Assembly (NCBI RefSeq): GCF_031143425.1
Contig: NC_090446.1
Location: forward strand, 1,549,498,749-1,549,562,748
Origin: Pleurodeles waltl
Taxonomy: Eukaryota; Chordata; Amphibia; Caudata; Salamandridae
Direction: 5' to 3'
Length of the DNA: 64,000 nucleotides
Positions 1-9,726 of this stretch are shown here, in pieces. Numbering within the stretch: the stretch's first letter is position 1; the number at the start of each line of letters is the position of its first letter. The notes below the pieces were generated by a model. It had not been told where the DNA came from. It worked only from the letters and a program-made list of their open reading frames with translations, and did no database searches. Position numbers and translations under genes: made by a program.

Positions 1-1
1 T

Positions 2-1494
2 GACCAGAAGGCTGTTTTGGTTCAGTACCAACCAGGGCAGAAAGTGTGGGTCTTGGAGCCTGTGGCCCCAAGAGCACTCCAAGACAAATGGAGTGGTCCC
101 CACATAATTGTTGAAAAGAATGGAGAAGCCACCTACTTAGTTGACTTAGGTACTGCCAGGAGTCCCCTTAGGGTGCTCCATGTCAATCGCCTGAAACCCT
201 ACTATGACAGGGCAGATCTCACCCTGCTCATGGCAACAGATGAGGGACAGGAAGAAGAGAGTGACCCTCTCTCTGATCTCTTCTCTTCCACAGAACAAGA
301 TGCTCTAGTAGAAGGTGTAGTTTTGGCAGATTGTCTTACTGCTGAGCAGAAAGACCACTGCATAAATCTCCTGGGTCAGTTTTCTGAACTCTTCTCTACT
401 GTGCCAGGCACCACTTCTTGGTGTGAGCACACTATAGATACTGGAGACAGATTGCCTGTCAAAAGTAAAATCTATAGGCAGCCTGACCATGTCAGAGACT
501 GCATAAAGCAAGAGGTGCAGAAAATGCTTGAACTGGGAGTGGTTGAGCACTCTGAAAGTCCATGGGCCTCTCCTGTGGTACTTGTACCAAAACCTCATTC
601 CAAAGATGGTAAAAGGGAAATGAGATTTTGTGTGGATTACAGAGGTCTCAACAAGGTAACCAGAACTGATGCTCACCCTATACCCAGGGCAGATGAGCTC
701 ATAGATACACTGGCATCTGCCAAGTATCTAAGCACTTTTGATTTGACTGCAGGGTATTGGCAGATCAAGTTATCAGAAGATGCAAAAGCACAAACTGCAT
801 TTTCAACCATTGGAGGCCAATACCAATTCACAGTAATGCCTTTTGGATTGAAAAATGCACCTGCCACTTTTCAAAGGTTGGTGAACACACTCCTGCAAGG
901 GCTGGAAGCTTTTAGTGCAGCATATCTAGATGATATAGCTGTCTTTAGCTCCAGCTGGGATGATCACCTGGTCCACCTATGGAAAGTTTTAGAGGCCCTG
1001 CAAAAGGCAGGCCTCACTATCAAGGCTTCAAAGTGCCAGATAGGGCAGGGGAAAGTCGTTTATCTAGGACACCTGGTAGGTGGAGAACAGATTGCACCAC
1101 TTCAGGGGAAAATCCAAACTATTATAGATTGGGTTCCCCCTACAACTCAGACTCAGGTGAGAGCCTTTTTAGGCCTCACTGGGTACTACAGGAGGTTCAT
1201 AAAGAACTATGGCTCCATTGCAGCCCCTCTTAATGACCTCACATCTAAGAAAATGCCTAAGAAGGTATTATGGACAGCAAACTGTCAGAAAGCTTTTGAG
1301 GAGATGAAGCAGGCCATGTGCTCTGCACCTGTCCTGAAAAGCCCCTGTTACTCCAAAAAATTCATTGTCCAAACTGATGCATCTGAATTAGGGGTAGGGG
1401 CAGTCTTATCACAACTTAATTCTAAGGTCCAGGATCAACCAGTTGCTTTTATCAGTAGGAGGTTGACCCCTAGAGAAAAGCGTTGGTCTGCCAT
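2..1494 (+). pseudogene. pol: Gmr1-like Ty3/gypsy pol, upstream part (integrase C-terminus, RT, start of RNase H), interrupted
   Basis: The frame is open from base 2, so the gene starts outside the window. From the first in-window TTG at 17, residues 5-65 look like the C-terminal DNA-binding part of a Ty3/gypsy integrase (QPGQKVWVLEP, KWSGPHIIVEK, HVNRLKPYY). An RT follows with VDYRGLNK, FDLTAGYWQIKL, VMPFGLKNAP and the catalytic YLDD at 923-934 (residue 303 onward). The RNase H first aspartate is in VQTDASELG. Integrase lying upstream of RT in one frame is the order known for Gmr1-type elements and the reverse of ordinary Ty3/gypsy. The frame is free of stops until a second retrotransposon cuts it after 1494; the remaining codons to 1543 are read from that element's LTR. 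The rest of RNase H resumes at 8735-8740. Family assignment is from motifs and order; copies elsewhere could still be active. Confidence 0.88.
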
Positions 1495-2848
1495 TGTTAG
1501 GGTTTGTGCACAGCAAAGAGCATGTCCCCTCTCACTGCACTAGTGGGTTCTGTAATAGCTCCCTTTTAAACTTACTATTCAAACCCTTTCTTGTTATCTC
1601 ACCTTCCCCCCCCCTTAGGCTTCTGTGTATGTTGTTTAATGTGCTGTTTTGTTTACACATTGGGCCTTGCTTTTACCAAGGCTTCTTTAAAACACTCCTC
1701 CTTAGGCCATGTGTTAATTCAACTCATTTGCATAATAACTGAAACTCTGCACACCTTTCAAGAACATGTGCAGCATGTGAGGACCACACCCAGCCCTTCA
1801 AACCTCACCCAGTGCTTGTGCTCGTCTACCTCCCGCTTACCTGAGAACAGATCCCTCGGCGCTGGCACTCCTGCTCTCTACAGACTTTCATTGGCTTCAA
1901 TGCGCGCAGCTGCTGGCTCTTCCTTCTTCTGGTTTCCGGTTCCTCCTTGCCTCAGCCTCTCTCCTACAAACAACCTGCAAAAGAGAAAGAAGACAAGGTT
2001 AGACTGATCAGTATCTCTTGCCAGCAACAAGTAAGTGCAAAACTTTTTATTACCTGAAGGAACTTTGACAACAATTTCTGGATTCGTGTGTGGACGGTTT
2101 GAAGCAAGATACCTTCCACGAACATTGTGATTCAGGCTCTTTGTTGCAAGAATACCTTGCGGAGCTTTGTGAAACAAACATTGTTTTTTTTTTTATGGAA
2201 CTTTTAAGAATCGAACAGTGGAAACCATTAACAGCAAGGCAAACAGTAAATCAAGGACTTGCACAAATTACATGCTGTATTTTGATGTAAAAGTACAGTA
2301 TTTGTTTTCCAAAAGATTCTGGAGATATGGGAAAAGTGAGTCTGCTATTGGGAATTTAGGCTTTAGTTATATTAAGATGAATGTTTGATATTGGTAATTC
2401 TGATAACGGTATTTGTTTAATGTTTTAGAAGCTTTACAGTAATAGAAAGCACATCCCAGAGCAGTAACACATTCCAAACCTGGAAACTCGAGACCAGGAT
2501 CCAAGAGGTACTTTTAGAAGAGAATTTCTAATAAATAAAGGGATAGTCAGGAACCCATTTAGGAATAGGTTGCACTTATCTGTTCTTTGTTTATGTTTCA
2601 TTAGGCACCAGTTTCTACGGAAGTCAGAAAGGGCCGCAGATTTGTGCAGCACTTCAACAGTGGAAACGCAAGAACAGTGTTGTCTCTCTTTTTTTATTTT
2701 ATCCACTTCCCCCCTACCCTTGAGCTTCTGTTCTTAGTGCACTGTGTTAAAAACTAGTGTGCTGGAACAAGCAGTTTCAGGGTGGGGTCGGATTGTCTTC
2801 AACCTCCATCAGAACTGAACAAGAACTCAGGTGAGCTGGGCTTTGACA
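1495..2848 (+). repeat. 5' LTR of the chromodomain element
   Basis: It runs TGTTAGGG...TTTGACA and is 1354 bp. It holds overlapping AATAAA signals at 2530-2539. It also has good splice-donor matches GTAAGT (2031) and CAG/GTGAGC (near 2830) and a pyrimidine-rich acceptor ending in AG at 2736. Splicing within the leader is inferred only from these matches. Confidence 0.92.
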
Positions 2849-2884
2849 GAAGCACAAGCCTTAAAAAAATTCAGTTCTGGTGGA
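2805..2884 (+). promoter_or_regulatory. 15-bp stem linking U5 to the leader (candidate self-priming or primer-binding structure)
   Basis: Bases 2805-2819 pair with 2870-2884 (15 pairs, one G-U) across the LTR boundary at 2848. The leader between LTR and gag is only 38 nt. It has no obvious tRNA-complementary site directly after the LTR, where one would be expected. Tf1-type elements prime from their own RNA 5' end, and sushi-type elements have been described as similar. Whether this stem does so depends on the transcript start, which I cannot see. Confidence 0.4.
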
Positions 2885-2886
2885 CG

Positions 2887-3963
2887 ATGAATACCGGGGA
2901 AGAAATAGAGGGCATTGACGTCACGGATATGGCGCAGGCCCTAAATGAGGACTTGGCTCATAATGAATCAGTGTCTGGCATCTTACAACATATGCAAGAG
3001 GAAATAGAGAGATTAAAGATGGAGAATACCTCTTTAAAACAGGATTTAAGCAGGTATAAATTTAGGGGATCTCAGTGGAACACAGCTTTTACGCCTTTGT
3101 TTAAAACCACCTCAGAGACAGGGGCGCCATCAAAACATACAACTTTGCCTCCCCCAGTTGAGGTTACTGTTAATGTTCCTAATGCTGTGCCCTTAGCAGC
3201 ACCTGAACGTTTTCATGGAGATAGTAACAAATTCCATGTTTTTATCCATCAATGTCAATTACACTTCGTTTGTAAGCCACAACAGTTCCCTACTGATGCT
3301 ACGAAAGTGGCATTCGTCTTGTCTTATTTGGGTGGCACAGCAGCCAATTGGTCAATTCCTTTCGTGGATAGAGATGATCCCATCCTCCATAATTGGAATC
3401 AATTTAAACGTACCATGACCAGCCTTTTTGCAAAACACACTTTCATGCAGGCAAGTGATAATGAGCTTTTAAATCTTAAACAAGGTAACAAGGATTTATT
3501 GACCTATCTCACTAGTTTTAATCGTTTACTCACCGAGACACAGTGGCCAGAAGGAAAGCGTGTCTCCCTTTTTTATAAAGGTTTGAGAGACGAGTTAAAA
3601 GACGCGCTGGCTCATATCGTTGATTTGCCAGAAGACTATTCGGACTTTGTAGATTTAGTTGTGAAATTAGAACATAGACTAGGAGAAAGAAAGGGAGATA
3701 AATACAAACTGGAATCACGGTTAACTTTTATTAAACACGAGAAGAAAGACACAGATAATAAACTCCCTGAACCTGAGCCTATGCAAATAGGGACACTCAG
3801 AGGTCCACTCACATCAGAGGAAAAAGAAAGAAGGAGAAAACTTCAATTATGTTTATATTGTGGCAGGGCAGGTCACTTTGCCAGAGAATGTCCAGTAAAG
3901 CCTAAAACTCCACAAAAGGGTGCTGTTTCCTCCACCTCCTCAACTGAATCGGGAAACGATTAA
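2887..3963 (+). CDS. gag: Gag polyprotein of the chromodomain element
   Basis: A 358-residue Gag, expected to assemble the element's cytoplasmic particle and bind its RNA. I start it at ATG 2887 (MNTGEEIEG) rather than the in-frame ATG 2782, which lies inside the LTR. A short coiled coil follows (around residues 30-60, IERLKMENTSLKQDL). Next comes a Ty3-type capsid region (ERFHGDSNKFHVFI, NWNQFKRTMTSLF, LFYKGLRDELKDAL). A CCHC zinc knuckle runs from C322 to C335 (CX2CX4HX4C, CLYCGRAGHFAREC). The frame ends at TAA 3961-3963, just after a -1 slippery site, and overlaps the pol frame by 16 nt. No disabling change is seen. Confidence 0.9.
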   Translation: MNTGEEIEGIDVTDMAQALNEDLAHNESVSGILQHMQEEIERLKMENTSLKQDLSRYKFRGSQWNTAFTPLFKTTSETGAPSKHTTLPPPVEVTVNVPNAVPLAAPERFHGDSNKFHVFIHQCQLHFVCKPQQFPTDATKVAFVLSYLGGTAANWSIPFVDRDDPILHNWNQFKRTMTSLFAKHTFMQASDNELLNLKQGNKDLLTYLTSFNRLLTETQWPEGKRVSLFYKGLRDELKDALAHIVDLPEDYSDFVDLVVKLEHRLGERKGDKYKLESRLTFIKHEKKDTDNKLPEPEPMQIGTLRGPLTSEEKERRRKLQLCLYCGRAGHFARECPVKPKTPQKGAVSSTSSTESGND

Positions 3964-6900
3964 GCTCGACAAGGGGAGAGGTTACTTGTTCGAGAAAACA
4001 TCTTAATCAAACCTCTAATGCTGCAGCCTTCATGGTACCGCACATTCCTAGACATTTCATAATTCAGGTCGTTTTAATTGTTACTACCCAAGTGAGGCAT
4101 TCTCTCCCTGTCCTACTGGACTCAGGCGCGACAGGAAATTTTGTGGATAATAAGTTAGCTGAAAACTTAGGACTTCCTATGTGCCTAAAGCCTTGTCCAG
4201 AAGCAGTATGTGCAGTGGATGGGTCAGAATTGACCTCTGGATTAATCACAAAACAAACAAGTCCACTTGTTATGGTCTGTCAGAACGGGCACACAGAGGT
4301 GATTAGCTTTGATCTGATAGATACTCCTAATTTTGGTTTGATTCTCGGGGTACCCTGGTTAACAACTCATAACCCAAAAATTGACTGGGTGAATAGAACT
4401 GTTACTTTGGATTCCTCTTTCTGTAGAACCAATTGCTATCAAGAAGCAGGTACAGAACAGAGCACAGTATTACACTGTGCTAGTGTTACACAAGATGAAC
4501 CAAGTCTCCCTCCTGAATATTCTGACTTTAAAGACGTCTTTGATCCAGTAAAGGCTAGTGTGCTGCCCCCACATCGGTCTTATGACTGCCGTATAGATCT
4601 TATCCCAGGGGCCCCTTTACCTAATAACAGAGTATATGCTTTGACTGACGAAGAAACCAAATACTTAAGAACCTACCTAGATGACCTACTACAGTCTGGG
4701 TTCATCCGTCATTCCACATCTCCGGTATCATCTCCACTCTTTTTTATCCCGAAGCCGGATAAATCCCTGCGCGCGTGTATCGATTATAGAGGACTAAATA
4801 AGGCTACAATAAAGAATAAATATCCTCTTCCTCTAATACCTGTGTTGTTGGATCAATTAAGACATTCTACTGTATACACTAAACTAGATCTGCGGGGAGC
4901 TTACCACCTGGTCCGAGTAAAAGAGGGGGATGAGTGGAAGACAGCTTTCAAGACCAAGTTTGGTTTATTTGAGTACACAGTAATGCCCTTTGGGTTATGT
5001 AATGCCCCTGCGGCCTTTCAGTTCTTTATAAATGAGGTCCTACACGAATTCCTGGACGTTTGTGTCATAGTATACATAGACGACATCCTCATTTACTCTA
5101 AGAACTCAGAAGAACATACCCAACATGTTCGTGCAGTATTATCAAAGTTAAAAGAAAATCATCTTTTTGCTAAGTTAGAAAAGTGTACTTTTAATGTCAG
5201 CAAGGTGGACTTTTTAGGATACTGCCTGTCACCTCAAGGAATAACTATGGATGTAAAGAAAATCAGTGCTATTGCTGATTGGCCAGAACCATCCTCTGTA
5301 AAAGATATTCAGAAATTTCTGGGTTTCGCCAATTTTTATAGGAGGTTTATTGCACATTTTGCAGACATTGCGGCCCCAATAACTACCTTGTTGCGGAAAG
5401 GGCAACGATTTCTTTGGACTGATGAGGCGGCACACGCCTTTCAACTCCTAAAACAAAAGTTCACTTCAGCCCCAATTCTGAAACATCCTGATCCTGACTT
5501 GCCCTTTTTTGTTGAAGCGGATGCTTCACAAGTAGCTTTAGGAGGAGTTCTCTCTCAACGAGATATAGTAGATGGCCAGTTACATCCTATAGCCTTCTAT
5601 TCCAAAAAGTTATTACCAGCTGAACAAAATTACACTGTGGCTGAAAGGGAACTACTAGCTATCAAAGTAGCCTTTTCAGAATGGAGGCATAATTTAATGG
5701 GAGCCAAGTACCCAGTTACAATCTTTTCTGACCATAAGAACCTACAGTTTTTTGGATCACTTAAAGCACTAACACCACGTCAGATGCGCTGGTTAAATTT
5801 TTTTAGCACATTTGACTTTGTTATAACCTATAGACCAGGTGCACAACAAATTCAATCTGATGTGTTATCTAGATACGGACATACCTCAGACATGAAACAA
5901 GATAAAATAGGAGAACCCATTATTCCTCCCCAAAAGTTTTTGGCACCAGTACAACAGAAGGATTTCATCACAGATCTATATAATGCACACATGCAAATAG
6001 CACCTCAGGATTGGTTAAAGGATTCCCATAACACAATACAACGAGGTTTATTGTATCACGACAACATGCTGTTAGTGCCCACCTCTGAATTACAAACACA
6101 GGTGATAATTTGGCATCACGCCTCACCATTGGCAGGTCATCCTGGTTGGGTAAAAACCCTGGAAAATGTGCAAAAACACTTTTGGTGGGACACTATAAGA
6201 AAGGACATTAAGCAATTTGTCACTACCTGTCCAATTTGTGCAAGACATAAATCTTCTCATAAGGCCCCTGACGGCTTGTTAATACCAATGCCAACACCCA
6301 AGCAACCTTGGCACACTGTGAGCGTAGACTTTATTGTAGGCTTACCACCTGTAAAATCCTTCACAACAGTGTTGGTTATAGTGGATTTTTTATCTAAAAT
6401 GGCACATTTTGTACCATTACGGAAATTACCCACGGCGGCAGAATTTGCCGATATTTTTATAAGGGAAATTGTGCGTTTACATGGTTTGCCAAGCAAAGTG
6501 GTGTCAGATCGAGGGAGCCAGTTCAACTCTAGATTTTGGAAAAAATTATGTGAAAAACTGAAAATAGATGTGGCATTATCCACTGCTTTCCACCCAGAGA
6601 CAGATGGACAGACTGAACGACTGAACCAAACCTTACTTCAAACGCTACGTTGTTTATTGGCTGATTATTCTAGTGAATGGTTGGAAGCTCTCCCTGTAGC
6701 GGAGTTTGTTTATAATAATACTGAGCATTCAGCTCTACTTTGCTCACCATTCTATTTCTTGCAGGGGTATCATCCAAGAGCTATACCCATTTTGTTAGAA
6801 GAGTCCCTGTTGCCTACAGTAACGGATAGACTAACGAGGTTAGGTGACATACAAGACAAAGCCAGGAAACATTTATTAAAGTACAAGGAAAGCATGAAAA

Positions 6901-7430
6901 GACAAGCAGACAAACACAGATCTGAGGCCCCAATGTATAAAATTGGTGACAAGGTATGGCTCTCCACAAAGAACCTAAACATAGAGGGATCCCGAAAGCT
7001 GCAACCACGTTTCATTGGACCCTTTAGTATAACTGCCATAGTAAACCCGGTAACAGTAAAATTAGATTTACCAAAAGAATATCCAGTACATACTACATTC
7101 CATGTGTCCTTGCTTAAGCCGTACAACCCAAAAACCCGACCTGAACCACCACCTCCACCCATACCAATTAAGGGAAATCTAGAATATGAAGTGAAAAGCA
7201 TAAAAGACTCAAAAAGAATTAGTGGACGTCTGTTTTATTTAGTAGAATGGAAAGGATATGATGAATCTGAGAATTCATGGGAACCAGCATCATATGTACA
7301 TGCCCCACAGCTGATTAGACGGTTTTATTTAAAAAACCCAGGAAAACCCCGTCCTGTAGGAGGGCCTTTGAGGGGGGCAACTGTTAGGGTTTGTGCACAG
7401 CAAAGAGCATGTCCCCTCTCACTGCACTAG
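3948..7430 (+). CDS. pol: Pol polyprotein of the chromodomain element (protease, RT, RNase H, integrase, chromodomain)
   Basis: Open from 3948 (after TGA 3945) and read by -1 frameshift from gag; the first ATG is at 4032, and the residues below count from it. Protease DSG is at 30-32. RT has YRGLNKATIKNKYPLP, VMPFGLCNAPAAF and the catalytic YIDD at 348-351. RNase H has D497 (EADAS) and the AEREL glutamates near 538-540. Integrase has an HHCC region (about 695-738) and a DD35E triad D766, D826 and E862. A C-terminal chromodomain lies at about 1051-1103 (YLVEWKGYDESENSWEPA), which in this lineage steers integration to marked chromatin. The last 16 residues and the stop are inside the 3' LTR. 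It appears intact. It copies the RNA into DNA and inserts it. Confidence 0.92.
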   Translation: MGKRLSSTRGEVTCSRKHLNQTSNAAAFMVPHIPRHFIIQVVLIVTTQVRHSLPVLLDSGATGNFVDNKLAENLGLPMCLKPCPEAVCAVDGSELTSGLITKQTSPLVMVCQNGHTEVISFDLIDTPNFGLILGVPWLTTHNPKIDWVNRTVTLDSSFCRTNCYQEAGTEQSTVLHCASVTQDEPSLPPEYSDFKDVFDPVKASVLPPHRSYDCRIDLIPGAPLPNNRVYALTDEETKYLRTYLDDLLQSGFIRHSTSPVSSPLFFIPKPDKSLRACIDYRGLNKATIKNKYPLPLIPVLLDQLRHSTVYTKLDLRGAYHLVRVKEGDEWKTAFKTKFGLFEYTVMPFGLCNAPAAFQFFINEVLHEFLDVCVIVYIDDILIYSKNSEEHTQHVRAVLSKLKENHLFAKLEKCTFNVSKVDFLGYCLSPQGITMDVKKISAIADWPEPSSVKDIQKFLGFANFYRRFIAHFADIAAPITTLLRKGQRFLWTDEAAHAFQLLKQKFTSAPILKHPDPDLPFFVEADASQVALGGVLSQRDIVDGQLHPIAFYSKKLLPAEQNYTVAERELLAIKVAFSEWRHNLMGAKYPVTIFSDHKNLQFFGSLKALTPRQMRWLNFFSTFDFVITYRPGAQQIQSDVLSRYGHTSDMKQDKIGEPIIPPQKFLAPVQQKDFITDLYNAHMQIAPQDWLKDSHNTIQRGLLYHDNMLLVPTSELQTQVIIWHHASPLAGHPGWVKTLENVQKHFWWDTIRKDIKQFVTTCPICARHKSSHKAPDGLLIPMPTPKQPWHTVSVDFIVGLPPVKSFTTVLVIVDFLSKMAHFVPLRKLPTAAEFADIFIREIVRLHGLPSKVVSDRGSQFNSRFWKKLCEKLKIDVALSTAFHPETDGQTERLNQTLLQTLRCLLADYSSEWLEALPVAEFVYNNTEHSALLCSPFYFLQGYHPRAIPILLEESLLPTVTDRLTRLGDIQDKARKHLLKYKESMKRQADKHRSEAPMYKIGDKVWLSTKNLNIEGSRKLQPRFIGPFSITAIVNPVTVKLDLPKEYPVHTTFHVSLLKPYNPKTRPEPPPPPIPIKGNLEYEVKSIKDSKRISGRLFYLVEWKGYDESENSWEPASYVHAPQLIRRFYLKNPGKPRPVGGPLRGATVRVCAQQRACPLSLH
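3951..3957 (+). promoter_or_regulatory. -1 ribosomal frameshift heptamer GGGAAAC
   Basis: G GGA AAC is read in the correct phase of the gag frame, two codons before the gag stop; pol is in the -1 frame. CTCGA at 3965-3969 can pair with TCGAG at 3990-3994, giving a possible downstream stem. The same heptamer is the one reported for PEG10, a domesticated relative. Confidence 0.82.
7370..7378 (+). other. Polypurine tract of the chromodomain element
   Basis: GAGGGGGGC lies 3 bp before the 3' LTR and is also read as pol codons. It is the likely plus-strand primer. Confidence 0.65.
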
Positions 7431-8734
7431 TGGGTTCTGTAATAGCTCCCTTTTAAACTTACTATTCAAACCCTTTCTTGTTATCTCACCTTCCCCCCCC
7501 CTTAGGCTTCTGTGTATGTTGTTTAATGTGCTGTTTTGTTTACACATTGGGCCTTGCTTTTACCAAGGCTTCTTTAAAACACTCCTCCTTAGGCCATGTG
7601 TTAATTCAACTCATTTGCATAATAACTGAAACTCTGCACACCTTTCAAGAACATGTGCAGCATGTGAGGACCACACCCAGCCCTTCAAACCTCACCCAGT
7701 GCTTGTGCTCGTCTACCTCCCGCTTACCTGAGAACAGATCCCTCGGCGCTGGCACTCCTGCTCTCTACAGACTTTCATTGGCTTCAATGCGCGCAGCTGC
7801 TGGCTCTTCCTTCTTCTGGTTTCCGGTTCCTCCTTGCCTCAGCCTCTCTCCTACAAACAACCTGCAAAAGAGAAAGAAGACAAGGTTAGACTGATCAGTA
7901 TCTCTTGCCAGCAACAAGTAAGTGCAAAACTTTTTATTACCTGAAGGAACTTTGACAACAATTTCTGGATTCGTGTGTGGACGGTTTGAAGCAAGATACC
8001 TTCCACGAACATTGTGATTCAGGCTCTTTGTTGCAAGAATACCTTGCGGAGCTTTGTGAAACAAACATTGTTTTTTTTTTATGGAACTTTTAAGAATCGA
8101 ACAGTGGAAACCATTAACAGCAAGGCAAACAGTAAATCAAGGACTTGCACAAATTACATGCTGTATTTTGATGTAAAAGTACAGTATTTGTTTTCCAAAA
8201 GATTCTGGAGATATGGGAAAAGTGAGTCTGCTATTGGGAATTTAGGCTTTAGTTATATTAAGATGAATGTTTGATATTGGTAATTCTGATAACGGTATTT
8301 GTTTAATGTTTTAGAAGCTTTACAGTAATAGAAAGCACATCCCAGAGCAGTAACACATTCCAAACCTGGAAACTCGAGACCAGGATCCAAGAGGTACTTT
8401 TAGAAGAGAATTTCTAATAAATAAAGGGATAGTCAGGAACCCATTTAGGAATAGGTTGCACTTATCTGTTCTTTGTTTATGTTTCATTAGGCACCAGTTT
8501 CTACGGAAGTCAGAAAGGGCCGCAGATTTGTGCAGCACTTCAACAGTGGAAACGCAAGAACAGTGTTGTCTCTCTTTTTTTATTTTATCCACTTCCCCCC
8601 TACCCTTGAGCTTCTGTTCTTAGTGCACTGTGTTAAAAACTAGTGTGCTGGAACAAGCAGTTTCAGGGTGGGGTCGGATTGTCTTCAACCTCCATCAGAA
8701 CTGAACAAGAACTCAGGTGAGCTGGGCTTTGACA
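7382..8734 (+). repeat. 3' LTR of the chromodomain element
   Basis: It is 1353 bp, essentially identical to the 5' LTR, and begins right after the polypurine tract. The first 49 bases carry the last codons and stop of pol. The copy ends at TTTGACA and is followed by the TSD copy GCCAT. Confidence 0.92.
8416..8425 (+). terminator. Polyadenylation signals in the 3' LTR
   Basis: Two overlapping AATAAA hexamers, the likely 3'-end signal for the element's transcript. Confidence 0.5.
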
Positions 8735-8739
8735 GCCAT

Positions 8740-9007
8740 AGAGAGGGAGGCATTTGCTGTGGTCTGGGCACAGAAGAAGTTGAGGCCATACCTGTTTGGC
8801 ACTCACTTCATTGTTCAGACAGACCACAAACCTCTACTTTGGCTAAAACAAATGAAAGGTGAAAACCCTAAATTGTTGAGGTGGTCCATATCTCTACAGG
8901 GAATGGACTATACAGTGGAACATAGACCTGGGAGTACCCACTCCAATGCAGATGGACTCTCCAGATATTTCCACTTAGACAATGAAGACTCATCAGGTCA
9001 TGGCTAG
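8740..9007 (+). pseudogene. pol: Gmr1-like pol, downstream part (end of RNase H), separated by nested insertion
   Basis: This is the continuation of the pol fragment at 2-1494. It starts in the codon where the upstream part was cut and keeps the RNase H motifs EREAFAVVWA and VQTDHKPLLWL and the GSTHSNADGLSRY end. It stops at TAG 9005-9007. No frameshift or stop is seen in either half, so the gene was probably intact when the nested element arrived. The stop lies 33 bp before the 3' LTR, with a G-rich polypurine tract between them. The last residues (YFHLDNEDSSGHG) closely match the last residues of the gag-protease ORF at 50059-52716. Confidence 0.85.
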
Positions 9008-9025
9008 TCTTATTGTCCTTCGTTT

Positions 9026-9040
9026 GGGGGTTGGGGGTTG
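9026..9040 (+). other. Polypurine tract of element A
   Basis: A G-rich tract (GGGGG TT GGGGG TTG) sits directly before the LTR start TGTAGGAAAG. It is the expected plus-strand primer for the element's reverse transcription. The matching place in the minus-strand element (50029-50046) carries a similar tract. Confidence 0.6.
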
Positions 9041-9446
9041 TGTAGGAAAGTACCATCTTGCCTGGCATGTTACCCCCATATTTCACCGTATGTATGTTGT
9101 TTTAGTTGTATGTGTCACTGGGACCCTGCCAGCCAGGTCCCCGGTGCTCATAAGTGTGCCCTGTATGTGTTACCTGTGTTATGACTAACTGTCTCACTGA
9201 GGCTCTGCTAACCAGAACCTCAGTGGTTATGCTCTCTCATTTCTTTCCCAATTGTCACTAACAGTCTAGTGACCAATTTCCCCAATTTACATTGGCATAC
9301 TGGAACACCCTTATAATTCCCTAGTATATGGTACTGAGGTACCCAGGGTATTGGGGTTCCAGGAGATCCCTATGGGCTGCAGCATTTCTTTTGCCACACA
9401 TAGGGAGCTCTGACAATTCTTACCCAGGCCTGCCATTGCAGCCTGA

Positions 9447-9472
9447 GTGAAATAACATCCACGTTATTTCAC
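9447..9472. other. LTR hairpin with GTGAAATAAC stem
   Basis: GTGAAATAAC pairs with GTTATTTCAC across a 6-nt loop. The same 26-nt slot is palindromic in the LTR copies at 32765, 35715, 38708, 49515 and 55548, with changed but still paired bases. The copy at 46024-46049 has one mismatch. Confidence 0.7.
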
Positions 9473-9655
9473 AGCCATTTACCACTGCACTTAAGTAACT
9501 TATAAGTCACCTATATGTCTAACCTTAACCTGGTAAAGGTTGGGTGCTAAGTTACTTAGTGTGTGGGGACCCTGGCACTAGCCAAGGTGCCCCCACATTG
9601 TTCAGGGCAAATTCCCCGGACTTTGTGAGTGCGGGGACACCATTACACGTGTGCA

Positions 9656-9683
9656 CTATACATATGTCACGACATATGTATAG
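9656..9683. other. LTR hairpin, 12-bp stem with 4-nt loop
   Basis: CTATACATATGT pairs perfectly with ACATATGTATAG around CACG. Other copies keep a 12-bp stem with different sequences: CTACATATAGGT at 38497, and CTACACATAGGT at 49305 and 46232. Confidence 0.7.
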
Positions 9684-9726
9684 CGTCACAATGGTAACTC
9701 CGAACATGGCCATGTAACATGTCTAA

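Larger units (their letters stand above)
1495..8734 (+). mobile_element. Complete chromodomain Ty3/gypsy retrotransposon (sushi/Mart-like), nested in element A
   Basis: A full-length 7240-bp element: 5' LTR 1495-2848, gag 2887-3963, pol 3948-7430, polypurine tract, 3' LTR 7382-8734. A 5-bp TSD, GCCAT, flanks it at 1490-1494 and 8735-8739. The LTRs are 1354 and 1353 bp, and the difference I found is one T in a T-run (11 versus 10), so insertion is recent. Gag, PR, RT, RNase H, integrase and a C-terminal chromodomain are all open; no env is seen. Domain content and the PEG10-type frameshift site fit the vertebrate sushi/Mart chromoviruses, the lineage from which mammalian PEG10 and RTL genes derive (family knowledge). 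Confidence 0.92.
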
